A stretch of 64,000 bases of DNA from Amoebidium appalachense (GCA_963693365.1 CAVNZM010000006.1:3720001-3784000), one strand, 5' to 3'; positions 37,329-49,701 are shown, counted from the stretch's first letter. The notes: generated by a model not told the origin, from the sequence alone. Numbers and translations are program-made.

Positions 37329-37484
37329 GTATTCTTTTTGTGCCCACAAGGGCCTTTCACTGTGTGACAAAACAAAACCTTAGCCTTTCACTTTCCTTGC
37401 TTCAAAAAGGTTTTTACATAGAATGAACAGAACTCTTTATAGACCACGGTCTTCAATTATATCAGAACCAACCACTTATTTACC

Positions 37485-37570
37485 CTCGCTCTTGCAGAGT
37501 CTGTTTGTTTGCTCACGCTCAAGCAAATGTGCGGTTGGGAAGTGTAGCAGAAACAGGTGAGTATCTTTCA
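37485..37570 (+). other. possible 5' UTR exon of the sterol reductase gene
   Basis: Sequence GCTCTTGCAG|AGTCTG at 37487-37502 looks like an acceptor, and AGAAACAG|GTGAGTATC at about 37551-37565 like a strong donor, enclosing about 60 nt. It contains one ATG with no extended frame, so it would be untranslated or noise. Confidence 0.25.
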
Positions 37571-37744
37571 TAACGCACCTAAAAAGGCGGCACAAACGGC
37601 TTGTAAACGTGGACGAAAAGCAATGCATGAAGCTTTACCTTGAAGAACGCGAGAAATGGACTCCAGATCCAGGAGTAAGGATGGCTACGGACCCTCTAGA
37701 ACCTCCCATGGAACGCTTTCTTAAAGTTTCATAATCGGCTTGCC

Positions 37745-37790
37745 ATTGGTGTATTTGTCTATTGGCTAATTTGAAACGTTGTTAACCAAT
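37745..37790. promoter_or_regulatory. triple CCAAT cluster in divergent intergenic region
   Basis: ATTGG at 37745-37749 and 37761-37765 and CCAAT at 37786-37790 lie within 46 bp, midway between the divergent KVRF gene (start 37328) and the HSD17B7-like gene (start 38554). NF-Y sites are common in sterol-synthesis promoters; function here is inferred. No other feature is visible in 37329-38553. Confidence 0.3.
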
Positions 37791-38553
37791 GGATTCAGCT
37801 TGTGATCACTGATGTAGATGGCAGTTAGATAAATGGGTTGTCAGTTCGAGTGGCTCAATCATTCGGATTTATACGTGCTTTGTTTGTTGCAAAAAATGTG
37901 CCACAAAGGGAGAGTTTTCTCCCTTTATTACGGCTTTGCATGTACGTTTTTTAACACAAGTTTTGTTTTCTCTTACCCTTTTTTCCATGGAGAATACAAT
38001 AGGCCTACAGGTGTCAAATTGCGGGTCTGCGGGGGCACGGCCACCTGTGCTCACTGACTGAGCCTCACTCTACGCCGACTGTGCGGTTCGGTTCGACTCG
38101 AACTAAAGCCCCACGCGGATATTCGGGTCGGGTCAGAGGCTCAGAGCGTTATCTTGGCGCCATCTCAAAAAATCGTGATATCATGACCTTACTTTTTTTG
38201 ACCAATAGGCAACATCTGGGGTTGAGCGCGGTAAACCAACACATTGCTAATGCCAAGAACCAAAGAAAAAGAAAGAAAGAAACACACACTCTATGGTAGC
38301 AGTTGCAAGAAAAGGGCACCCAAAAAAAAAATTCGTATTGGAAATCAACTATAGGAAAGGACTTTGAAAGCATTATTTGATATCCCTGTTTCCAGCCATG
38401 ATTCAGGGTTCTAAAATTCTCAACACTGCCAGCTTTTGAGAAACCGTCCGGGGAAGGCGACGAGCACAGTAATAAGGCGACGAGAAGGGGAAAGAACCAC
38501 TGTGCACGCGATACAAAACGACCAACGTAGAAATACCATCTGCTTTGCGAAAA

Positions 38554-39235
38554 ATGGGCAGCGCGAAGGATGCAAGGGTTGCCGTGCTGACGGGCTCCAA
38601 CACATATCCACACCTGACTGGTTGGCTGGACCACATCCCCTCTTCGGATGTGGGGGAGCACACCCCTGTGAAGAGGCAAGATGCAGGATAGACAAGTCGG
38701 TTTTGCTCTGTGGTGAATTTTGGCTTGGAATTTTGAGAAGGAGCGAAGGAAGAAGGGGAGGGGGGGGAGGAGGGGATTTAGCAGAGGAAGGGGGCGGGTA
38801 TGCGAGGTTGGACGGGTAGGGGGAGGGGGGGGATGATAATCGGTTTGGAGTTTCGGGTGTGTGTGTGTGGGGGGGGGGGGGGGGGGGGGGAATGGTTTAG
38901 CAAGGGAACGGGACGGGTTTCGGTTTGAGGGAGCGGCTGGGGAAGGGTCATACAGATATTGCAAAACCACATATATTTGTCTTTTCACCCACTTTCACGA
39001 CCAACACTTGCCATCCTTAACTCCACCTTACTGGTATCGGTCTGGCCATCGCCCACCGACTCCTTGGATGTGCGAAGGAGCACAACATAGCTCTGACGGT
39101 AAAACTTTCCGTAACTTGCCCTGCCTTACCTTTATGAATCTTTTGCTAACCTAAGATGTTTTCTGGTGGCCACCATAGGGAAGGGGCGGTATATGGGCGG
39201 GGTTTTTTTTTTTTTTTTTTTTTTGGCGCGCATGT

Positions 39236-39300
<65 letters not shown>

Positions 39301-39996
39301 CTATAGGGTCCATTTTTTGGGGAGGAGGAGAACACGGGGCCAGGGGGGGAGGGGGGGAAAGGGGGGGGGGAGAGGGGGGGGGGGGGGGGGGGGGGGGGCA
39401 GCGGCAGAGACACCTTGTTTGTCCAATGCAGTTTCATTTGGGCTCATCACCAAGTTTTTGGTGCCTTGCCTGTTTTTGAAAAATGGGGTTGGTAGCATAT
39501 TGTAGGGTTTATGTCCCATGAGTAGGGCCCCCCTCCCCCCTCCTGCCCTGCCTGCCCCAGCTTCCCCCGCTCACTAGGGCTCGGGCCTCCTCATGGTCAG
39601 TAACAGCTTTGACTCCCCTCTCGCTCCCCGGTAATGTACCTTTCTGTTTTTGCAAACACTCCCCCCCCCCCATCCTCCCCCTGCACTCACCCACCCTCCT
39701 TCTGGTGGGACGGTCTATAAATCTCCCCTTCGTTTCTTCCGTTATAGAAAATTAGGCCAGAATATTAGGCAACAGAGGAGAGGGGGGAAAATTAAACTGA
39801 CTTTTGTGGCACGACAGACGGTGTTGGCATGCCGGAACATGGAAAAGGCAAAGGAGGCCCAGACAGAGCTGCTGACTGCTTACCCGGATGCAGTGGTCGA
39901 GGTGGGTGGGTCACACTCATGCACGCGTGCTCGCCCACACACACACACACACACACACATGCGCGCGCGCACACACACACACACACGCATGCACGC

Positions 39997-40057
<61 letters not shown>

Positions 40058-40419
40058 TTTCACACACATTCCCGTACACCCACACCCACACCCACACACC
40101 CACACCCACACTCCCACACACCCACACACAGACACACACCCCCCCTCTCTTGCATAGGGAGACATACACAGCACACATGATCCCCCCCCCCCCCCTCCCC
40201 CTATCTAACCCCTTCCCACCCCCCCCCCCCCCCCCCACCGCCGCCGCCTCCTTCCTTCACCCCGTCACATCACAATGGAATGAAGGGGGAAGGGGGTTGG
40301 GGTGGTGAGGAGAGAGAAGGGGTGGGGGGAAGGGGAGAGGGGGGTGGAGTGTTGGCAAGGGGGAGAGGTGAGAGAGGAAGAGGACAAGGGGATTGTGGTC
40401 CCGGTGAGTGCACCCGTGT

Positions 40420-40471
<52 letters not shown>

Positions 40472-40618
40472 AGAGAGGTGAAAGAAATAAGTGAGGGAAA
40501 AGGAAAATATGGAGTTTTAAGTAGACACGTGTAGTGCTGTGCCCTTGCCCTTTCCCTTCTACCCCCACCACTGCCTTTGTACACTCTTGTACCCTCCTTC
40601 TCTCCCCCCACCCCCAAA

Positions 40619-40655
<37 letters not shown>

Positions 40656-40784
40656 GAGACACACATACACAGACGCAAAAAGGGGGGGAAGGAGGGAGAA
40701 CCGGGGGAGGTGGGGGGGAGGTTGGGGGGGAGGCATGTACCCTGTCCATGCCTGCCGACACCAGATCCATGCCTTTTACCTCAC

Positions 40785-40819
<35 letters not shown>

Positions 40820-40930
40820 CATACACACACACACATGCACACGTCTCGTTTACTTGCTTAAAAGCTATCAATTAGATTTGAAATGTGCTTATGTCAACAG
40901 ATCCCGGCATCATATGACTATCTTATTTAG

Positions 40931-40978
<48 letters not shown>

Positions 40979-41929
40979 GGGCCCTAAACCTCACAGCTTG
41001 TGCAATTGGACACGAGCAGTAATCGGTCAGTGTTGGACGCTGCGGCACAAATAAATGAAAGGTGGGTGGTGTGTTATTGTATTTTTTTTTTTTTTTGGGG
41101 GGGGGGGGGGGGGGAGACGACTATCTTGGGGGCAAAGGGTGGGTGTGGAGGAAGCCTTTGGGGTGGGGGGGGGGGGGGGGGGGATGGAGGGGCACGATCT
41201 GAGGAAGGTAGATTTAGGGAGTTTATTCTGGAATGGGGGGATTCATTTGTGAGCCTGTGGACTTGTAAGGACGTTGGGGGTGGAGGTTAAGGGGTTGAAG
41301 AAAGAGCATGACATGGGGATGTGAGTGTGAGGATTGTGGTGGTTGGTGGTGTTGGGTGGGTGGGTGGGGGAGAAGGGGGGGGTGGGGGGAAGGGGCGGGG
41401 GGGGGGGGATTGTTCTGTTTGGTGGTTCTTGCATTCGCCGTCTTGAATCTGGGGAAGGGTGTGGTTTTTGTGTGTTCAATTCTCGATTTGAATGGTTGAG
41501 TTAACGTAGATCTATGTATGATTAGAGTCCGTCATGAATGTGCACCTCTCACTCTGTAACAGATTTCAATCCCCCCCCTCCCTCCCCCCCCCTCCCCCCC
41601 CCCCCCCCCCCCTTCCCCCACACACACACAGACACACACCCCTACCCACTCCGTCTTTTCTGGCTGCTTATCCCCTCCCCCCCCCCCCCCCCCCCTTCTT
41701 CCCTCTCTTTTCTTCCTTTTCCCCCCCTCCTCCCCCCCCCCCCCCCCCTCACTCCCTCCATCCCTGTCCTTCTCCCCCGCTCCTTCCCCCTCACTCCTTC
41801 TTCTGCCCCCCCCCCTTTCCCTTTCTCTCCTTTCTGCCTTCTTTTCTCTCTCTCTCTCTCTCTCTATCCTACTCCCTCTCTGTCTCTCTCCTCTTTCACT
41901 TTCTGTCCTACACATACACAAGCTCATGT

Positions 41930-42021
<92 letters not shown>

Positions 42022-42095
42022 TCTGCCTTTGTTGCTCATTCCCCTGCCGCCGCACCGGTTCTTGTTTCTGAATAATTCTGAGTTCTGTAAAGTGC

Positions 42096-42165
<70 letters not shown>

Positions 42166-42234
42166 CGTACTTTGAAGTGAGTGCCCTAGTGTTGACACAT
42201 CCTCCCGCTCCCCCCCCCCCCCCCCCCCCCCCCC

Positions 42235-42282
<48 letters not shown>

Positions 42283-42552
42283 AAAAGTGATACAACATAC
42301 AACACCGCCACACACACATACAAACACCGCTCCCCTTCCCCCGCCTCTCCCCCCCCCCCCTCCCCCCCCCCCCCCCCCCCCTCTCCCTCTCCCCCTCCGC
42401 ACCCCCATGCACCCACCCACGTCCAGATATGGTCGCATCGACTATCTCTATCTCAATGCTGGCATCATGCCTAGCAAGGGGTTGAACCTTAAGCCCCTAC
42501 TGACCACCGACCTACGAAAAATGCTAGATCTCTTTTTAACCGGTACCCACCC

Positions 42553-42586
<34 letters not shown>

Positions 42587-43948
42587 TCTGTCTCTGTCTC
42601 TTTCTCCCTCTTCTCCTCCTCCCCCCCCCCCCCCCCCCCTCTCTGTCTCTGTCTCTTTCTCCCTCTTCTCCCTCCCTCCCCCCCCCCCCCTCCCCCTCTC
42701 TCGCCCCTTTCCCTCTCTCTAACTCTCTCTCTCTCTCTCTCTCTCTCCATCTTTCATTCACTCTCTCTTTCTTTCTCTATATATATATATCTCTCTCGGT
42801 CTCTTCCTCCCTCTCCCTCCCCCTCCTCTTCCCCCCTCCCCCTCCCTCCCCCCTCCCGCTCGCCTTTTCTCAGTGTTGGGCTCCATCAATGTACCTTTTC
42901 ACCACCTTCCCGTATTCACTACCTCCCTGCTTTAACCCCAATGGACGGGTCTGCTCCGAGATTCCTGACTTCCCCACTCTTTGGGCTCAGCGGCTGCAGG
43001 ACCGAAAGTTGGGTTCAGTGTGCATTTAGGTTGGTTGGGAGGGTTGTAGATTTGGGCAGGCAGAAGAAACGGAGGGATGAAAAAAGTAGAGCACGCTTTG
43101 TCAACACATATGTAACTTGCCCCCCCCCCCCCCCCCCCCCCCCCAACCCTTCTCACACATCACCCCCCCCCCTCCCCCCTTTTTTCAGGTACGGAACTGA
43201 TGATCCAGGATGACTGGGACACGAAGGATGGCAACAGGGCTGTGTTTGCTACAAACGTGTTCGGCCACTATCTGCTGGTATGGTTTCCTTTACCCTTCTC
43301 TGTTGGTATGATTTTCTATCCTATCTCTTGCTATAGCCTCCCCCCCCCCCCCCCCCCCCCCCCCCCCCTGCATGTATGTTGTATGTATGTCGTATTTGCT
43401 TGCCCCCCCTCCCCGCCAAAAAAAAAAAAAAAAAAAAAAAAAAAAGAAGAAGAAGAAGAAGAAGAAGAAGAGGCTCAACGAAGAAGAAGAAGCCCAACCT
43501 TGTAAGGAGGGCGGGGAGGGAGAGGGGGGGGGGGGGGGGGGCAGGTGTGAAAACTGATGGGGTAGAACAGAAAGATACATATAGGTTGGAGGGAGGGCGG
43601 ATGCTTTTGTATGCACACTCCCAAATCTCAAATAAACGCCTAAAACTAAAAATAATAACCTTCTCCCTATCTATTTTGTCGGGTTCTCTAAAAGCCATTT
43701 GTGGACATGATAATAGAATTCCATTACGTGATTGTGCTAAACTGGATCACCAATCAGATCCGAGAGCTCCAAGACAAGCTTGTCCAATCAAAAGGCCGGA
43801 TCATCTGGACTGGGTCGAATGCTGGCCACTGCCACGATCTGGATCTCAGCGACATCCAGGATAGAGCAGGGTGTGTGTGTGTGTATCTGTGTGTGTGTGG
43901 GTGTGTGGGTGTGTAGGTGTGTGTGTGTGTGCGCGCGTGCGTGCGTGC

Positions 43949-43979
<31 letters not shown>

Positions 43980-44046
43980 CGCGCATGTATGCCTGTGTAT
44001 GTGCCTGTGCCTGTGCCTGTGCCTGTTTTTTTCCTTTTTTCTTTTT

Positions 44047-44077
<31 letters not shown>

Positions 44078-44621
44078 CAGAGGGAGGTGCCGGCGTGCAC
44101 CTGTGCACACGTGCATACACCTATGTGTGCAGATGTACATGGATGCCTATCAATCGTTCGTGGAGAGTAAACATGAGTGGTGTGTGCTGCTGGGTGGGTT
44201 TTGAGTAGGCAGGGGGGTGAGGTGGGGTGGGAGCTGGGATGGTCATGGTTGCATTGAGATGGGCAAGAACAGTGAGATAATTTTGTGATGTTGGTATGTG
44301 TGAAAATAACTGGATGGAGCCGGTAGGTGTGTGGGTGTGTGGGTGTGTGGGGAGGGGTGGGGGGAAGGAACATTAGCTTTGGGGGGGGAGGGGGGGGGGG
44401 AGAGATATGGGGATATATGCTTTTCCTACCGTTTCTACCAGTGAATCAACATGACAGAAAGCATGTAACACATGTGGCTTCCCAGAACCTGACCGTATCC
44501 AATCCTCCCCCCCCCCCCCCCCCCCCCTCCCCCCTCTCTTCCCCCCCCCCCCCCCCCCCCAAAAAAAAAAAAAACACACACACACACACACACGCACACA
44601 CACGCACACGCACGCACACTT

Positions 44622-44660
<39 letters not shown>

Positions 44661-44951
44661 CACACACACGCACACACACGCGCGCGCGCGCGCTTTTATC
44701 CCCCCTCCCCCCGACACACACACACACACACACTTACACACGTACACACGTACAGTGTCAACCCCTACGGTCGCAGCAAGTATGCAGTAGATGTACTCTC
44801 GCAGTGTCTCAATGACCATTTAAACCCCCTCGGTGTCTACTCTTACACGTGCTGCCCCGGTCTGGTTGTGACTCAGATCTCACTGGCCCTACTCCCGTGG
44901 TGGGTGTGGATGGTTCTGATTTTTCCATTCCTCTGGTTGGTACGTTTCACT

Positions 44952-44996
<45 letters not shown>

Positions 44997-45358
44997 AAAA
45001 AAAAAAGGGGGGGGGGGGGGGGGGGGGGAAGGGGGGAGGGCTGGCTCGGAAAGCAAGCACGAAAGAAGTAATAGCTATGGTATGCCCTGCAATGGTTTCA
45101 TTCACTTGTGTTTCTGCGCTCTTGCAATGTGTGCAAGCGCGAAATTGACCCACTATCATATATCCTTTATTGTTTTACGTTGTGGCATATCCCCAACCCC
45201 AACCCCCCACCCCACCCTACCCCAGCTCCCCCCCATTCTCCTCGAACCAAAAAAAAACAAGAACCACTTTTACCACCGGACACACACACACACACACACA
45301 CATGCACACATATACTAGCAACCATTTCCACCCGACACCACCTTCCCGTCGGATTAAA

Positions 45359-45390
<32 letters not shown>

Positions 45391-46020
45391 ATTACTGATG
45401 CTGTCTGGATATTGAATCTCAGGTTCGGCTGGTGTCCGCTGGGTTCTACACTTACTTCCCAGAGAATGGAGCAGAGGGCCTGGTCTACCTGTCAGGTGTG
45501 TGTGTGTGTGTGTTGTGGGGGAAGGGGGGGGGGGGGGGGAGGGGGGGGGGGGGGGGGGGGGGGGAGGGGTGGTGGCCACGCTGATGTTTTTACTTTTTAA
45601 TTGTGCTGAGTATGTGTAGTGCGTGTGTGTATCGTGTATGTGGATGTGCGTGCGTGTGCCTGGGTATGCGAGTCTAGGATGTGTTTATATTTGTGCGCGT
45701 GTTAAACCATGCATGCAACTGACAACTAGCATCGGGCTTTGTTTACCATTGTATGCCTTTGCTGATTTTGTCTTGCATACGCAAGTGAAGTACTATCGAT
45801 GGTAGCATCGGTTATAATCTGGAAAAACTCATTGTTTTTCGTTTTTCTTTCTCGGTTACGAAGAAAATCGACTAACATTAGAAACACAACCAGGACTGCC
45901 GGGCACAGGACATAAGGTCGACGGTAAAACCGAGCGGAGGAAGGACATTCCAAACCCCTACGTCAAATACTTCAGGTAACAGAACCTCCCCCTCCCCGCG
46001 CCACCGCCGCCCCCTCCCCT

Positions 46021-46062
<42 letters not shown>

Positions 46063-46878
46063 TTCTCCCCCCCCGGGCACTTTTTTTACCTCCCCCCTCC
46101 TACCCTGTAATTCATTTGTCTCCGAAGAATAGACCTTAGTTCATTCATGAGCTGAATACCAGATATGGTGTTTTGATGGCCTTAACTGTTGAATGTATCC
46201 ATGTTGATGGTTTATGATGGGTTATGCACGGGCGCATGTGATGGTATGCGCATGTACAATCTGTAAGATTATCACTGGCACACTCCTTACCCCCCCTCTC
46301 TCTCCCACGCGGCCCGCTCGCCCGTCCACGCACCTACCCGTCACCCATCAAAGCAGCTTCTTTTTTTTTGCGCTTGGGCAAACACACACACAGGTATACT
46401 GACTGACACACACACACACACACACATAGGTATACTGACTGACACACACACAGGTATACTGACTGACACACACACACACACACACACAGGTATACTGACT
46501 GACACACACACACACACACACACAGGTATACTGACTGACACACACACAGGTATACTGACTGACACACACACACACACACGCACACACGTACACGTTTGCC
46601 TATGTGTACACCTACTGCCTGGTACTCCCCCACACACACACACGTACACACGCGCGCGTGCGCGCGCACACACACGTACACACACACGCACACGCACACG
46701 CACACACACACACACGCACACGCACACACACACAAACACACACACACACACACACAGTCGCACTACACCTCTCGGACAGCGTGTGGTGGTTGCAGGTGAG
46801 GTGCCGTGCACGAAGGAGGAAAAGGAAGGTCTGGTTGCTCAGTTAGACGCCATGGTGGAACAAGCAAGGAGAAAATAG
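38554..46878 (+). CDS. HSD17B7: 3-keto-steroid reductase, HSD17B7/ERG27 type (11 exons)
   Basis: Exons: 38554-38603, 39032-39098, 39818-39901, 40997-41061, 42427-42542, 43189-43277, 43758-43870, 44756-44939, 45423-45495, 45864-45975, 46758-46878 (1,074 nt, 357 residues, all phases consistent; human HSD17B7 is 341). Short-chain dehydrogenase motifs in order: TGSNTGIG (13-20), LACRNM, LNAG (NAG at 99-101), TNVFGHYLL, Ser177 in IIWTGSNAG, and catalytic Y199GRSK203. A hydrophobic stretch (238-256, [19 protein letters not shown]) matches the membrane segment of the family. By family it reduces the 3-keto group of zymosterone-type intermediates after C4 demethylation at the ER. The start gives a short leader before the first beta strand. 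Intron 1 is AT-AC; others are GT-AG, several with microsatellites forming the splice sites. Function as reductase is well supported; exact substrate is inferred. Confidence 0.92.
38604..39031 (+). other. U12-type AT-AC intron
   Basis: The intron starts ATATCC (38604-38609) and ends TTAC (AC at 39030-39031). A perfect minor-spliceosome branch site TCCTTAAC lies at 39014-39021, about 11 nt from the acceptor. Removal joins AAC AC to T GGT ATC GGT and restores the nucleotide-binding motif TGSNTGIG exactly. No GT-AG alternative gives this join. Only the donor positions after the sixth base (ACAC in place of CTTT) deviate from consensus. Confidence 0.88.
39195..39400. repeat. T-tract, (GT)n, long G-tracts in intron 2
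   Basis: T-tract 39207-39224, GT run 39235-39250, an almost pure G-tract 39250-39298 and interrupted G-tracts 39346-39398. Confidence 0.9.
39935..40980. repeat. (CA)n, C- and G-tracts in intron 3
   Basis: CA-rich 39935-40138 with a pure run 40007-40054 and a CCCACA repeat; C-tracts 40182-40236; G-rich 40280-40350; GT then G-tract 40416-40469; CA 40618-40673; C-tracts 40787-40817 and 40930-40976. Confidence 0.85.
41080..42420. repeat. T/G-tracts, C-tracts, (CA)n, (GT)n, C-A tract in intron 4
   Basis: T-tract then G-tract 41083-41114; G-rich 41160-41185 and 41397-41409; C/CT-rich 41570-41905; pure CA 41932-42017; pure GT 42094-42163; C-tract 42211-42235, CA and an A-tract 42248-42280; C-rich 42310-42395. 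Confidence 0.85.
42550..42870. repeat. C-tract/CT array with a duplicated 63-bp unit in intron 5
   Basis: A unit consisting of a C-tract followed by TCTCTGTCTCTGTCTC and TTTCTCCCTCTTCTCC occurs twice (about 42553-42619 and 42620-42676). It is followed by CT-rich sequence with a short (AT)n near 42778-42790. Confidence 0.8.
43340..43545. repeat. C-tract, A-tract, (GAA)n and G-tract in intron 6
   Basis: C-tract 43340-43368, A-tract 43418-43445 running into (GAA)n to 43472, and a G-tract 43526-43541. The three blocks give runs of Pro, Lys/Glu and Gly in conceptual translations. Confidence 0.9.
43870..44755. repeat. (GT)n from the donor, T/G-tract, C/A-tract and (CA)n in intron 7
   Basis: The intron begins GTGTGTGT at the exon 7 donor, continues GT/GCGC-rich to 44025, then T-tract plus G-tract 44040-44077. 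A C-tract followed by A-tract lies at 44508-44574, then CA-rich sequence with a (CG)n run near 44680-44692 up to the acceptor TACAG at 44751-44755. Confidence 0.85.
44955..45035. repeat. compound C-A-G homopolymer block
   Basis: About 30 C (44955-44986), then about 20 A (44987-45006), then about 22 G (45007-45028), with almost no interruption. It lies in intron 8 just after the exon 8 donor. Confidence 0.9.
46388..46757 (+). repeat. six-copy GGTATACTGACTGAC array plus (CA)n before the last acceptor
   Basis: The core GGTATACTGACTGACAC occurs six times between about 46393 and 46563, separated by CA runs of two alternating lengths. CA/CGCA-rich sequence follows and ends in the CACACAG acceptor of exon 11. 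ACTGAC resembles the yUnAy branch-point consensus, so the array multiplies candidate branch sites. Confidence 0.8.
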
Positions 46879-47628
46879 ACGGTGGGATGTGGGGTGCTAT
46901 GAGTGTTTGCGGCCATTTATATGTAGTTTGGAATGCTGTATGAAGGTTCAATGTGGCTAACATAGAAACAGAAAAGGGCGAATGTATTAAAGTGTTAGTG
47001 AGACATACCTGTGCATGAATTGAAATGAGTGTGTATTTTCCTCGAAATGTTTAGGTCGAGAGGATGTGTGTCTGTAATGCGTTTTTTTTAGCAGGCTACT
47101 TTGACATGCTGTTGTGACTATCACAGTTCTGTTTAAGCCAGATACATAGCCATGTATGCAGCAGGTTTAATGTGGGATGGTGTGATCAGATGGTTCTATG
47201 TTTTATCCCTGTTATGGCGCTAGTATGTGAGGGACTGGTATAAACTCGTTGTGTGAGGTAGTAACTTACACACATGCAGTCACTGTTGTTCATTGATGAA
47301 CCACAGCTGTTACATGCACGGTCATTCAATTTGACTTGGCAATGTAATGCAACGCGAACCACGTGTACAGCCATGCTAGACTCACAGGCATGTCTACGTG
47401 CACGCTGTGACCAGGATTGCACACACACACGTCACAGCATATCCAAACACTGCATGTGCAGGTGCACATGCACATAAATTCTACACACGCACGCATGCAC
47501 ACATGCACATGTGCATGCACACACGTCTAATACTCGCTCACACACGCACGCGTACGTGCACACAGTACGACACATACATGTATACTGTACACACAAAAAG
47601 ATACACACGCACATTGCCCCCACAAGGT

Positions 47629-47702
<74 letters not shown>

Positions 47703-49701
47703 CCCCCAATCGTAACAGTAAAAATGATTACTACCTTCACGTTTTCGGCCCACCCCGGATATTCAATGCTGCTCTGCAGTATATGCTCCCTCACCCAACA
47801 CGTGCACGATCGCGATGACACACGGTGACCTGTACATGTAGGATGTCCCTCCGCGGTACCGTTGGCAAAACACGGAGAGGAGAGTCTGATAGAGGCTTGC
47901 CGATGGTTAGCCAACGTGGCCCCCACGACCGATTTCAAACGTGCGCGTGGGCAATAAAAGAGCAGCATCTAATTATACGGTACGTAGCAAGCAAAGGAAA
48001 ACAATCACTGTCGCGGTGGCGCAGCCATGCATGGCCGGCGCAAGACAGAGGCTACTACATAAGTATATGTGTTCGCTCAGCTGCAAGGCCAACAGCTTCA
48101 GACGGCACCGGAATCTTTGCTAATAATAAAGGCCAGACCTCCTGCATGCTGGTGTTGTGGTGGCATGCAGCCGACTCCGAGTACGTCGATGCATGACCGC
48201 GGTACGCATTCAGTGAATCTCAGTTTGAAACGGTGTCCTTGCCCTGAGGCAGCTGAGGCGGTCATCAAGATCTTGTGACACAACCAGCCTTGCAACTGCC
48301 ATTGGGGCTAACATTACATATCAAGGCTGCAATGTGTCATGTATACATACTATAATTGTTTGCGGTTGGCTTATGTACTGCATGTGTGCTTCGCATGCGC
48401 CTCAGTGCACGCCACTTCCGGACCACGTGCTGGTATGTTTGTGTATGATGAATCTATCAATGCACGCTCGGGGATCTCCCGCATTCCACGGATTGCAAAT
48501 TTTGGGGGATTTAATCGTGAACTGCAAATTATGATTTCGACATCACGTAGTCAAATCATGATGCCGCAATAATATGCACCTGTACACACACTATTTTCTC
48601 GAATAATTAATTTTTTTATAGAATACATGTTATATGCGTGTTGGTATAATATAGCCTTGATTATGCAGCTCTCTATTGAAGTTGTTGATTCGAAATACTC
48701 GAGACTCGAATAAACTCTAAAGTAAAATTTCATCAATAAATAAAGTCCCCCAAACTAGGCTGATTCGTCCGGCTCGGGTTTTGATTGGTCCGCATAGATG
48801 ATTGGATAAGAACGCATCGTTGCAAGCTCATTCAGGGCCTTGTCGGAACGTAAATAAACGCACTGCCAGTCACTCTGCCCTTCATAGTTTTTTATGGAGG
48901 TGTGGAAAAAACATAGTTATTTTGGCAGCTAACATATTGATATCCAATCATGCTTTTTTGCCTCGAATAAAAATCTCGATAATAGAATGCCAAAACATAC
49001 GGTAGCTACGCAGGCAAGGTAAACAACAATATAAGAAATTGTTGTTAGGCCTAGGGTGTGAGCTGTGCTCTTCACTGAGCTGCAGCTGTGCTCTTCACCG
49101 GATCCGATGAGCGTGCAGACTCTGCAGAGCATATGCACGGCTTTAGGACCAAGCAAATACACACATCTGAAGTTCTAATCAGAACGCCTATGCCCATAAA
49201 ATCCACTGATACGTCCGAGTAGGTATGTACCGTACCTTGCACACAAACAACCAAATTCACAACGGAAGCCAAATATGATAGCCACATGTGTGCTGATGAT
49301 CGGTTCCACACTGCACATTCTCATGTAGTACAAAGCAAAGACAGGCTTAGCACAAGAAAAGAAAACTGTAGTAGTGGTGGTCGCCAGCTGATACTCTCAA
49401 GGTGGTATTCGCGCAAACAAGTTAAACTCTTTGAATTCAAAGAACTATTGTTCAGTTTCCATGCTTATTTTTACATGCGCAGTTACTGTAGCTGTAATGC
49501 TGGCCTGAATCACGGCAGGAATATTGATACATAATACATTTTAGTAAAGTTACACTGTATGATGTATTTCTATATGCAGCTGTCCTCAATAGCAAATCTG
49601 TTCCGGTGAACACATGCTGCACTTCATTCACGGCATTTCACTCAACCCTCGTTTTACTTCAAGGTGCTCTGCATGGCTCCCATGCGACCACTTTCTAGAA
49701 A
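46879..49701. other. intergenic; (CA)n and an uncharacterised ORF
   Basis: 46879-47400 is unique and probably holds the 3' UTR of the reductase gene. 47410-47700 is CA-rich with a pure CA run at 47631-47700. A 123-codon plus-strand frame (47825-48196) and a minus-strand exon-like segment (about 47737-47841, acceptor TGTACAG and donor AAG|GTAGTA) overlap and neither is recognised. 48280-49700 is AT-rich unique sequence with ATTGG motifs near 48782 and 48800, presumably the promoter of the membrane-protein gene. Confidence 0.5.

Noticed and set aside
37833-38299. Short ORFs upstream of the reductase as its N-terminus
   Set aside because: They lack the beta-alpha-beta start; the ATG at 38554 with TGSNT and the AT-AC intron explains the N-terminus completely.
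42287-43213. 308-residue plus-strand ORF as a single exon
   Set aside because: Only 42427-42542 aligns with the reductase; the remainder is Pro/Ser-Leu repeat and is skipped by a good GT donor and the acceptor at 43187-43188.
46388-46590. CRISPR-like array from the six regularly spaced 17-bp repeats
   Set aside because: Spacers are CA microsatellite, not unique sequence; the locus is an intron of a eukaryotic gene.
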